A stretch of DNA of 64,000 nt, taken from NCBI RefSeq assembly GCF_014207595.1, contig NZ_JACHGY010000001.1, positions 1,364,001-1,428,000 of the forward strand, given 5' to 3'. A program made the position numbers and the translations under genes. This stretch comes from Algisphaera agarilytica (GTDB taxonomy: Bacteria; Planctomycetota; Phycisphaerae; Phycisphaerales; Phycisphaeraceae). Positions 43,512 through 51,310 of the stretch are shown here, one piece after another; position 1 is the first letter of the stretch; each line of letters opens with the position of its first letter. Below the pieces are notes generated by a model. The model was not told the origin of the DNA. It was given only the letters and a program-made list of their open reading frames with translations, and searched no databases.

Positions 43512-44933
43512 ATGAGTCAACCCAACCTCCTGATGATCCTGATCGACGACCTGGGTTGGGCCGATCTGGGTTGTTTTGGCAGTTCGTTTTATGAAACGCC
43601 CAACCTCGATCGCCTCGCGGCGAAGGGCCTTCGCTTTACCGATGCCTACGCGTCGGCACCGGTCTGTTCACCCACGCGTGCCGCGTTGCTTTCGGGCAAG
43701 CACCCCGCTCGCGTCGGCGTCACCCAGTGGATCGGCGGCCACTCGGTGGGCCAACTCCAGGACGTCCCGTACTTCTACCAACTCCCCGCCAGCGAGAAGT
43801 GCCTCGCCACCGCGCTGCGTGACGGCGGCTACCAGACCTGGCATGTCGGCAAGTGGCACCTGGGCGAAGGTCAATGCTCGCCGGAGAGCCACGGCTTCGA
43901 CGTCAACGTCGCGGGCTGCGGCTGGGGCGCCCCGCGCCACGGCTACTTCAGCCCGTATCAATGCCCCACCCTCAGCGACGGCCCCGAAGGCGAATACCTC
44001 ACCGACCGCATCACCGACGAAGCGATCAAGCTGCTCGAAAACCGCGACCAAGACCAACCGTTCTTCCTGAACCTCTGGCACTATGCTGTGCACACCCCGA
44101 TCCAGGCGCCTGCCGAGTTGATCGAGAAGTACCGCGCCAAGGCCGAGCGTTTAGGGCTCGATCCCGAAGGGCCGCTGGAGCAAGGCGACCACTTCGCCTG
44201 TGACCACAAGAAGCATTTGCGTATCCAGCGTCGCCACGTCCAATCACATGCTGCATACGCCGCGATGATCGAAAACCTCGACACCAACCTCGGCCGGGTG
44301 TTCGATGCACTCGACGCGTTGGGCCTGACCGACGACACGCTGATCGTGTTCTCGTCCGACAACGGCGGGCTATCGACCGCCGAGGGCTCGCCGACGTGCA
44401 ACGCCCCGATGGCCGAGGGCAAGGGTTGGATGCGCGAGGGTGGCAACCGGGTGAGTCAGATCGCGAGCTGGCCGGGCACGATCGCGCCCGGCAGCGAGAC
44501 CGCGGTTCCCGTGGTGACGACCGACCTGTATCCCACCTTCCTTGAAGCCGCGGGCCTGCCCGCCGAGCCGTTGCAGCATGTCGACGGTGTGTCGCTTTTG
44601 CCTTTGCTGCATGGCGAAAACGCGATCGACCGCGACGCGATCTACTGGCACTACCCCCACTACTCCAACCAGGGCGACACGCCCAGCGGCGCGGTGCGGG
44701 CGGGTCGGTACAAACTTATCGAGCACTTCGAAGACGGGAAGCTCGAATTGTTCGACCTCGAAGCCGACGTCTCAGAAACTAACGACATCTCCACCGAGCA
44801 ACCCGACCGTGTCGCTTCGATGCACGCACAACTCGTCGCTTGGCGCAAAGAAGTGGCCGCGTTGATTCCCGAGCCGAATCCGAATTGGGTGCCGCATGTC
44901 CCGGGGGCGGACGAGGACCCAGCGGAGGTTTGA
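43512..44933 (+). CDS. S1-family sulfatase
   Basis: 473 residues, intact. Metal site start LLMILIDDLGWADLG (Asp12, Asp13), formylglycine motif VCSPTRAALLSGKHP with Cys52 and Arg56, HVGKWHLGEG, and C-terminal IVFSSDNGGLSTAEG. Needs a formylglycine-generating enzyme, which is not in the window. No signal peptide is evident, so a cytoplasmic sulfated sugar may be the substrate. It is flanked by palindromic repeats on both sides and is unlinked to the agar locus 30 kb away. Confidence 0.92.
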   Translation: MSQPNLLMILIDDLGWADLGCFGSSFYETPNLDRLAAKGLRFTDAYASAPVCSPTRAALLSGKHPARVGVTQWIGGHSVGQLQDVPYFYQLPASEKCLATALRDGGYQTWHVGKWHLGEGQCSPESHGFDVNVAGCGWGAPRHGYFSPYQCPTLSDGPEGEYLTDRITDEAIKLLENRDQDQPFFLNLWHYAVHTPIQAPAELIEKYRAKAERLGLDPEGPLEQGDHFACDHKKHLRIQRRHVQSHAAYAAMIENLDTNLGRVFDALDALGLTDDTLIVFSSDNGGLSTAEGSPTCNAPMAEGKGWMREGGNRVSQIASWPGTIAPGSETAVPVVTTDLYPTFLEAAGLPAEPLQHVDGVSLLPLLHGENAIDRDAIYWHYPHYSNQGDTPSGAVRAGRYKLIEHFEDGKLELFDLEADVSETNDISTEQPDRVASMHAQLVAWRKEVAALIPEPNPNWVPHVPGADEDPAEV

Positions 44934-44939
44934 TGGTTT

Positions 44940-45004
44940 GTAGGGTGGGCACCGCCCACCAACCCTTACAGCAACACGTTCGCGGTGGGCGGTGCCCACC
45001 CTAC
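44940..45004. repeat. Perfect 21-bp inverted repeat, GTAGGGTGGGCACC family
   Basis: Arms 44940-44960 and 44984-45004 are perfectly complementary, with a 23-base loop, between convergent sulfatase and TPR genes. The arm itself is internally palindromic (GGTGGGC/GCCCACC). Typical REP-like hairpin; it could end transcription from both sides. Confidence 0.85.
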
Positions 45005-45016
45005 AGAATTCAATGA

Positions 45017-46075
45017 TCAATCCGGCAGGTCGTAGCGCGTCAGCAGGTCGACGATCTGCGGCTGGTTGGGGTTGATGCGCAGGCTGCTGCGCCACGCGGC
45101 GAGGGCTTCGTAGAGCTTCGCTTTGCGGCGCAGGTTTTTCTGCTGGAGGTAATCGGTGAGCAGGCAAGCGCCCAGGCCGTTGAGCGCGTTGGTCTCGTTG
45201 GGGTCGTAGACCAACGCACGGCGGTAGTGCTGGATCGAGACATCGAACTCGTAGACGCGGAATAAGGCATACGCAAAGCGTTCGTGGGCCACGGCGCTGG
45301 GGAACTGGCGGACCAGCTCGGCGAGGGTGTTGACCGCCCGCTGGAAGTTGCCGAGCTTCAGGTGCGTGTCGCCCATGCCCAGCAAGACCGGGGCGTCGAG
45401 TTCATCGATCTCGGTCGCGGTGCGGTAGGCGGTGAGCGCGTCGTCGTATCGGCCGAGGATCGAGTAGGTCACCGCGAGGTTGCACCACGCGGGCTGCGAG
45501 CCGGGCTGCAGCTCGACCGCTTTCTCGGCGTGGGGCAGCGAGAGGTCGGGTCGGCCGACCTGGAGGTAAGCCGTGGCGAGGTCGCGGTGGGTCGCGGGGT
45601 CGTTGGGGTTGAGTTCGAGGGCGCGTTGGTATTCGAGGATCGCTTCGCCGATCTCGCCGAGCACCTGCTGCATCAGGCCGAGGAAGTAGCGGGCGTCGGA
45701 CCGGTTCTCGTCCATGCCCACGGCCTTGCGGTAGGTCTCGCGGGCCTTCTCGTACTGCTCCCGGGCGTGCTCGACCGAGCCGATGCCCATGACCGCGTCG
45801 ACGGAGTTGGGGTTGGATTCGAGGGCGCGGTTGAACTCGTTGAGCGCGGCGGCGAGTTGGCCGTTGTCTTTGAGGATCTGCCCCGCGCGGATGCGCTGAT
45901 CGGCACTGACTTTCACGCTGCCCGAACGGTTATCGGAAGCGGCGGACCCGCCGGACGAGTTGCGGACACCGCTGGTGCTGGTCGCACACCCCACCACACC
46001 CTGCAACACCACGGCCGCCGCCAGGCAGAGAGCCGGGGAAACCAAGCGGGCGGGATATCGGCGGAAATGTTTCAT
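45017..46075 (-). CDS. TPR-repeat lipoprotein
   Basis: 352 residues. Lipoprotein signal with lipobox GVVGC (Cys30), then a Ser/Gly-rich linker and at least seven tetratricopeptide repeats: LNEFNRALESNPNSVDAVMG, AILEYQRALELNPNDPATHRD, ALTAYRTATEIDELDAPVLL, SIQHYRRALVYDPNETNALN. A protein-interaction scaffold in the envelope. No operon partner: the preceding gene is divergent. Confidence 0.85.
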   Translation of the reverse strand: MKHFRRYPARLVSPALCLAAAVVLQGVVGCATSTSGVRNSSGGSAASDNRSGSVKVSADQRIRAGQILKDNGQLAAALNEFNRALESNPNSVDAVMGIGSVEHAREQYEKARETYRKAVGMDENRSDARYFLGLMQQVLGEIGEAILEYQRALELNPNDPATHRDLATAYLQVGRPDLSLPHAEKAVELQPGSQPAWCNLAVTYSILGRYDDALTAYRTATEIDELDAPVLLGMGDTHLKLGNFQRAVNTLAELVRQFPSAVAHERFAYALFRVYEFDVSIQHYRRALVYDPNETNALNGLGACLLTDYLQQKNLRRKAKLYEALAAWRSSLRINPNQPQIVDLLTRYDLPD

Positions 46076-46538
46076 CTGAGAATCCCTATCGGCCAGCCAC
46101 GGCGTCTGGGTGCGAAAGACCGGGCGGGCATCATCGCAAATAATCCTCGACGCGGGGAGCCCGAGACGATAATTTCAGAGAAGGTTCTCACGCCCCTGCC
46201 GTCTGCGGGGGCATTCCGGAAGGAGCGACTCCACCATGCCGGCCGCCCCGCCGTTCCCGGGCCCGTGAGGTTCGTTACGCCTCGGCCCGCCCACGTGTTC
46301 GCCCCTGAAAGTGTCACACGACACGTTCCGTGTCTCACGGCGACCCGCCGAACCGACCACCCCCTGTTATTTTTCATTCACTGTTCGATATCCCCGTCGC
46401 TCGGCCCCTCTCGCCACCGCTCCCGCGAACACGTCCAACCTGATCCGGCCCGACGCCCAGAAGCGGGGCGTGCTGTCACGTCCCCGCTTCACACGGCCCG
46501 GGCCCAAACCAAGCACTTCTCTACACAGGAGACGGTTC
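46076..46538. other. Intergenic region between divergent genes, no gene seen
   Basis: About 460 bases. Contains a GC-rich stem (GCCCC/GGGGC, about 46192-46212) and a short AT-rich stretch near 46366-46390 that may be the promoter of the pilin-like gene. An AGGAG site stands 5 bp before ATG 46539. Frames through this area lack conservation. Confidence 0.5.
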
Positions 46539-47348
46539 ATGTCTATGCATTCAAAGCATCGAGGATTCACCGCGGTGGATCTGATTGCCGTGATCGCCAT
46601 CAGCCTGATTGGCATCGCGTTGTTTCTCGTCGTTTTACAGTTGGGACAACCCAGAGGTGGGGGCAGCCGCCTAATGAATAACAACACCCAGCTCCGCGGC
46701 ATCCACCAGGGCTTCGTCATCTTCGCGCAGTCCAACAAGAAAGGCGGCAACGACGGCTACTTCCCCGGCATGGATAGTTCGGGCAACATCCTCCCCGACG
46801 GTGAGGCAACCGGCTACTCCGGCGACGGCACAGAACCCGCGTCTCGGTTGCGGATGATGCTCGAAGGCAACTTCGTCACGCCCGACTACATCATCAACCC
46901 CGCCGACACCCGCGCGATGGAGGCCGAGATCCAACCCGGCCAAGTCGAATACCAAGGGCTGACCGCCGACCATTTTTCCTACGCCATGCTCGGCCTCGCC
47001 GAGGCGCTGCGGCATCAGGAAGGCCGATACGAACCGGGCGACGACCTGCGGGCCATCGAATGGAAAGAAACCTTAAACACCGCCGCCATCGTCCTGAGCG
47101 ACCGCGCCCTGGGCACCGATCGCAAGAACATCTCAAGCGTCTTTACCGAGCCCGGCAGCGGCGACTGGCGCGGCGGCGTGGTCCGCAACGACAACAGTAC
47201 GTCGTTTGAGACGCAGACCGAGTTTGAAGACACCAAGTACGGCAACAACGACGCGAACGATTTCGACCACATCTTTGAAGACGAACCCAACGCCAGCGAC
47301 GCGTTTTTAGTGTTTGAAGATGCGGTGACGGCGTATAGTAAAAACTAG
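46539..47348 (+). CDS. Type IV pilin-like protein, copy 1
   Basis: 269 residues from ATG 46539 (AGGAG upstream). The N-terminus HRGFTAVDLIAVIAISLIGIALFLVV is a prepilin-type signal: cleavage after Gly9, Phe as +1, then a long helix. Position +5 is Asp, not the usual Glu. After the helix come NNTQLRGIHQGFVIFAQ and a beta-rich domain ending in DAFLVFEDAVTAYSKN. It is paralogous to the next gene over its full length (QLRGIH, FVTPDYIINP, VVLSDRA-type block, VRNDNSTS). Probably a pseudopilin of a planctomycete secretion or pilus system. Confidence 0.75.
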   Translation: MSMHSKHRGFTAVDLIAVIAISLIGIALFLVVLQLGQPRGGGSRLMNNNTQLRGIHQGFVIFAQSNKKGGNDGYFPGMDSSGNILPDGEATGYSGDGTEPASRLRMMLEGNFVTPDYIINPADTRAMEAEIQPGQVEYQGLTADHFSYAMLGLAEALRHQEGRYEPGDDLRAIEWKETLNTAAIVLSDRALGTDRKNISSVFTEPGSGDWRGGVVRNDNSTSFETQTEFEDTKYGNNDANDFDHIFEDEPNASDAFLVFEDAVTAYSKN

Positions 47349-47404
47349 CCCACAGACGGCTCGCCCCAACGGGCGGGGCGTCCCTTCGATTCCGGAGTTC
47401 TCCC

Positions 47405-48175
47405 ATGCGTCGCCCCCCCGTCTCCGCGTTCACGATCGTTGAAGCCCTGATCCTGCTCGGCACGATCTCGGTGCTGATCGCCTTGCTACTACCACTGCTC
47501 CACGCGGGGCGGCGGAACGCTCAGAAATCCAGTAATCAGACCCAGCTCCGCGGCATTCACCGATCATTTGTCGTCTGGACGCAAAGCAGCAAACACCCAG
47601 TTGGACCTTACTACCCCGGGCTGAACCGGGAAACCGGGCAAGTCATTCCCGATGGCGAACGTACAGGATTTTCAGGCGACGGCACCCAGCCCGCCGCTCG
47701 ACTTGCGCCACTGATTGCGGCTAACTTCATTACGCCGGACTACATCATCAACCCGAACGACAAAGTGAAGAAGCCAATTGTTTTTGACCAAACGCCGACC
47801 GGTACCCAGTCTTATGCCGCACTCACCAACGAGAATTATTCCTATTCCATGCTCGCCCTACCCGGTAGCGAGAACACCAAGGCCGAGTGGCAGGAAACGC
47901 TCAACCCCGCCGCGGTTGTGTTGAGCGACCGCGCCATCGGCAGCGGGCCGAATGACATCTCCAGTGTGTGGACCGACCCCGACAGCGGCGCGTGGTTGGG
48001 CGGTATCGTGAGAAACGACAACAGCACTTCACGCGAAGAGACCCACATCCTGAACGACACCCAATACGGCGAAGGCGACATCAACCCGCTCGACGACGTC
48101 TTTGCCGACGAACCGGATGCGGACGATGGGTTTTTGGTGCACGAGGACGCGACGACGGCGTATAGCGCGGAGTGA
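47405..48175 (+). CDS. Type IV pilin-like protein, copy 2
   Basis: 256 residues. The prepilin-like signal SAFTIVEALILLGTISVLIALLLPLL has Ala instead of Gly at -1 but keeps Glu at +5. The body matches copy 1: NQTQLRGIHRSFVVW, FITPDYIINPNDK, AAVVLSDRAIGSGPNDISSVW, GGIVRNDNSTSREE, DGFLVHEDATTAYS. The 56-bp gap and shared orientation suggest a tandem duplication in one transcript. A palindromic repeat follows the stop. Confidence 0.75.
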   Translation: MRRPPVSAFTIVEALILLGTISVLIALLLPLLHAGRRNAQKSSNQTQLRGIHRSFVVWTQSSKHPVGPYYPGLNRETGQVIPDGERTGFSGDGTQPAARLAPLIAANFITPDYIINPNDKVKKPIVFDQTPTGTQSYAALTNENYSYSMLALPGSENTKAEWQETLNPAAVVLSDRAIGSGPNDISSVWTDPDSGAWLGGIVRNDNSTSREETHILNDTQYGEGDINPLDDVFADEPDADDGFLVHEDATTAYSAE

Positions 48176-48182
48176 ATCCCGT

Positions 48183-48259
48183 GTTTAGCGGGTGACGCGA
48201 AGCGTCCCGCGTTCGTTGACAACACCGGCACCGGGGACGCTTCGCGTCGCCCGCTAAAC
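48183..48259. repeat. Palindromic intergenic repeat, TTAGCGGG family
   Basis: Arms 48183-48210 and 48233-48259 are near-perfect complements carrying GTTTAGCGGGTGACGCGAAG. Located between convergent pilin-like and glnA genes, so a bidirectional terminator role is possible. Confidence 0.85.
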
Positions 48260-48267
48260 GGTTTCAA

Positions 48268-49680
48268 TCAGATATCGAAGTACATGCAGAACTCGTACGG
48301 GTGCGGGCGTTGACGCAGGGCCTGCACTTCTTCTTCGCGCTTGTACTTGATCCAGTAGTGGATCACATCGTCGGTAAACACCTTGCCCTGGAGCAGGAAG
48401 TCGTGGTCGGCTTCGAGGGCGTCGAGGGCTTCGGACAGCTCGGACGGGGCGTGGGGGATGGCTTCGCGTTCGGCGGGTTCGAGGTCGTAGAGGTCTTTGT
48501 CCAGCGGGTCGCCGGGGTCGATCTTGTTTTGGATGCCGTCGATCGCGGCCATGAGCATGGCGCTGAAGGCGAGGTAGGGGTTGCTCGAGCAGTCGGGGGT
48601 GCGAAACTCGAGGCGGCGGGTCTCGGGCTTCTGGGAGTACTGCGGGATGCGGATCGCGGCGCTGCGGTTGCGGGAGGAGTAGGTCAGGTTGACCGGGGCT
48701 TCGTAGCCGGGGACCAGACGTTTGTAGCTGTTGGTGGTCGGGTTGGTGAAGGCCAGCAGGGCCGGGGCGTGGCGGAGGATGCCGCCGATGGCGTAGAGGC
48801 CCATCTGCGAGAACCCGCCGTAGCGTCGCCCGGCGAAGAGGTTCTTGGTGCCCTTCCAGAGCGAGAAGTGCGTGTGCATGCCGCTGCCGTTGTCCTGGAA
48901 GAGCGGCTTGGGCATGAACGTAGCGACCTTGCCGTAGCGGGCCGCGACGTTCTTCACGATGTACTTGTAGAGCATGCAGGCGTCGGCCATGGGCACGAGG
49001 TCCTGGTACTCGAGGTCGATCTCGGCCTGCCCGCCGGTCGCAACTTCGTGGTGGTGGCACTCCACGGAGAGGCCCAGCTCCTGCATGATGGCGGACATCT
49101 CGCTGCGGAGGTTGTGGCCGGTGTCCATCGGCGGGCAGGGGAAGTAGCCCTCGCGCTGGCGGACCTGGTTGCCGAGGTTGCCCGGCCAGTTCCGCCCACG
49201 GTTCCACACGCCCTCGGCCGAATCGACCTCGTACACCGCGTGGTTCACGCCCTGGTCGTAGCGGACCTGATCGAAGACGAAGTACTCCATCTCCGGGCCG
49301 AAGTAGGCCTTGTCGGCCAGCTTGGTTTCCTTGAGGTACTTCGTGGCCTTGCGGGCGATGCTGCGCGGGTCGCGGCTGTAGGACTTCTGGGTGATGGGGT
49401 CCTTGATGTCACAGATCAGGCTGAGCGTCGGACGTTCATAAAACGGGTCGACCTTGGCAGTGTCGGCGACGGGGACGATGAGCATGTCGCTCTCGTTGAT
49501 CGCCTGCCAGCCGCGGATGGACGAGCCGTCGAACCCGAAGCCGTGGGTGAAGGACTCTTCCTTCAGCTCGGACACGGGGTAGGTCGTGTGTTGCCACAGC
49601 CCGGGGAAGTCCATGAACCGGCAGTCGATGAACTCGATTTTCTTGGTCTTGACGAGTTGGAGGACTTGTTTGGGGGTCAT
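48268..49680 (-). CDS. glnA: Glutamine synthetase, type I
   Basis: 470 residues, the usual GSI length. ATP-dependent amidation of glutamate, a cytoplasmic dodecamer. Motifs: FDGSSIRGW (latch), YFGPEMEYFVFD, and AEIDLEYQDLVPMADACMLYKY. KPLFQDNGSGMHTHFSLW and RRLEFRTPDCSSNPYLAFSA follow. The adenylylation loop DKDLYDLEPAE is present, so it is a GSI-beta enzyme probably controlled by GlnE-type adenylylation. It lies 45 bp after a phosphohexomutase stop, likely in one operon. Confidence 0.97.
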   Translation of the reverse strand: MTPKQVLQLVKTKKIEFIDCRFMDFPGLWQHTTYPVSELKEESFTHGFGFDGSSIRGWQAINESDMLIVPVADTAKVDPFYERPTLSLICDIKDPITQKSYSRDPRSIARKATKYLKETKLADKAYFGPEMEYFVFDQVRYDQGVNHAVYEVDSAEGVWNRGRNWPGNLGNQVRQREGYFPCPPMDTGHNLRSEMSAIMQELGLSVECHHHEVATGGQAEIDLEYQDLVPMADACMLYKYIVKNVAARYGKVATFMPKPLFQDNGSGMHTHFSLWKGTKNLFAGRRYGGFSQMGLYAIGGILRHAPALLAFTNPTTNSYKRLVPGYEAPVNLTYSSRNRSAAIRIPQYSQKPETRRLEFRTPDCSSNPYLAFSAMLMAAIDGIQNKIDPGDPLDKDLYDLEPAEREAIPHAPSELSEALDALEADHDFLLQGKVFTDDVIHYWIKYKREEEVQALRQRPHPYEFCMYFDI

Positions 49681-49689
49681 GGCGAAACC

Positions 49690-49721
49690 AGTGATGAGTG
49701 ACGAGTGAACAGTGATGAGTG
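49690..49721. repeat. Short direct repeat in the spacer before glnA
   Basis: AGTGATGAGTG occurs at 49690-49700 and 49711-49721 with ACGAGTGAAC between. This simple-sequence spacer lies where the glnA ribosome site should be. Confidence 0.5.
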
Positions 49722-49725
49722 CGCG

Positions 49726-51096
49726 TTAGTGGCCCGCCGACTCGTGGCCGAGCTTGGGCTTGAGGGCGGCGAGGAGCTCGGCGAGGGTCTTGTCGTCCTT
49801 CGCCTCGGCGTTGAGGCGAAGCAGCGGCTCGGTGTTGCTGGCGCGGACGTTGAACCAGTAGCCCTTGGATTCCCAGCAATCGATCGACACGCCGTCGAGC
49901 TCCATGACTTCGCCATCCGGGCCGTACTCGGCCTTGAGGGCGTCCATGGTGCCCTGCTTGTCTTCGTTTTCGAAGTTGATCTCGCCGGACTGGGGGTACT
50001 TGCGGAACGGGGCCATGAGTTCGGACAGCGGTTCGTCCTGCTGGCTGAGCACGTTGAGTGCGGCGGCGAGGGTGATCGCGCCCGAGTCGGCGAAGCTGTT
50101 GTTTTTGAAGTAGAAGTGGCCCGAAAGTTCGCCGGCGAAGATGCCGTCGGTCTCGCGGAGCTTGGCTTTGAGGTTGACGTGGCCGACCTTGGCGACGGTG
50201 GGCGTGCCGCCGAGGGCCGTGATGGTTTCGGGCACGACCTTGGACGAGCGCAGGTCGTAGACGATGCTGCTGCCGGGCTGTTCTTGCAGGAAGTGGTCGG
50301 CCAGCCAGGCGGTGAGGTGGTCGCAGCCGCAGAGCTCGCTGGCGTCGTCCACGAGCATGCAGCGGTCGGCGTCGCCGTCGAAGCACGCGCCCAAATCGGC
50401 GCTGTGCTTCTGCACGCCATCCTGCGTGGGCACCATGTTCTCGGCGACCAGCGGGTTGGGCTCGTGGGCCCAGTTGTCGGTCCACTCGGTGTTGGCGGTG
50501 ATCACTTCGAGGTTGGGGACGTTGGAGAAGACCTTGTCGAGCAGCTCGATGCCGCAGCCGTTGGACGCGTCGACGAAGAGCTTGAGCGGGCGCTTGAGCT
50601 CGCCCATGAAGCCTAGGATGTGGGCGCGGTAGGCGTCCCAGACGTCGGCTTCTTCGTAGCTGCCCACGGGCTCGGGGCAGTCGCCTTCGAGGCTGCGGGC
50701 GATGGCTTCGATCTCCTTGAGGCCGGTTTCGGCCCCGACGGGCTTGGCGCCTTCGCGGGAAATCTTGAAGCCGATGTACTCGATGGGGTTGTGGGATGCG
50801 GTGCACTGCACGCCGCCGACGCCGCCGAGGTGGGGGATGGCGAAGTACTGGATCGAGGTGTCGCATCGGCCCAGGTCGACCACGTCCATGCCCGCGGCGC
50901 GGATGCCCTTGATCAGGGCTTCAGCCATGCTCGGGGCGGCGGGCCGGTGGTCGCGGCTGACGACGAGCTTGCCCTGGCCGTTCTGCTCTTTGAGGTACTG
51001 CCCGGTGGCGTAGCCGACCTTCCAGCCGGCGTCTTCGTTGAGGGGATCGGGGTAGAGGGCGCGGACGTCGTAGGCTTTGAAGATCTTGCCGATCAT
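49726..51096 (-). CDS. Phosphomannomutase/phosphoglucomutase
   Basis: 456 residues, alpha-D-phosphohexomutase family. Active-site serine loop CTASHNPIEYIGFKI, metal loop CFDGDADRCMLVDD, sugar-binding loop ELSGHFYFKNNSFADSGA, and a C-terminal phosphate loop RASNTEPLLRLNAE. Interconverts hexose 6- and 1-phosphates for polysaccharide or glycan precursors. It precedes glnA by 45 bp; the spacer holds two direct copies of AGTGATGAGTG. Confidence 0.93.
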   Translation of the reverse strand: MIGKIFKAYDVRALYPDPLNEDAGWKVGYATGQYLKEQNGQGKLVVSRDHRPAAPSMAEALIKGIRAAGMDVVDLGRCDTSIQYFAIPHLGGVGGVQCTASHNPIEYIGFKISREGAKPVGAETGLKEIEAIARSLEGDCPEPVGSYEEADVWDAYRAHILGFMGELKRPLKLFVDASNGCGIELLDKVFSNVPNLEVITANTEWTDNWAHEPNPLVAENMVPTQDGVQKHSADLGACFDGDADRCMLVDDASELCGCDHLTAWLADHFLQEQPGSSIVYDLRSSKVVPETITALGGTPTVAKVGHVNLKAKLRETDGIFAGELSGHFYFKNNSFADSGAITLAAALNVLSQQDEPLSELMAPFRKYPQSGEINFENEDKQGTMDALKAEYGPDGEVMELDGVSIDCWESKGYWFNVRASNTEPLLRLNAEAKDDKTLAELLAALKPKLGHESAGH

Positions 51097-51222
51097 GGGG
51101 GTTCCTGAGCGGTGGGGGGAAAGCGTGTCGGGAAAGGCCGGGTCGGGGCCCAGCCACAGGCCAAAAGATCATAACGGCGGGCCCCAACAGCCGCGACCGA
51201 CCGCCACGTGCGAGCCGATCTT

Positions 51223-51239
51223 GACGTGTTTCTCACGTC
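51223..51239. promoter_or_regulatory. GACGTG/CACGTC inverted repeat, possible operator
   Basis: Perfect 6-bp arms (51223-51228, 51234-51239) with a 5-base spacer in the gap between the divergent phosphohexomutase and OstA-like genes, overlapping a TTGACG hexamer. Operator-like, unproven. Confidence 0.35.
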
Positions 51240-51310
51240 TGGGACAACGATGGAGCTCCGAAACGCGGGGCAAACTTGAATCCCCGTCTGACCGCGCCGA
51301 CACTATATAA

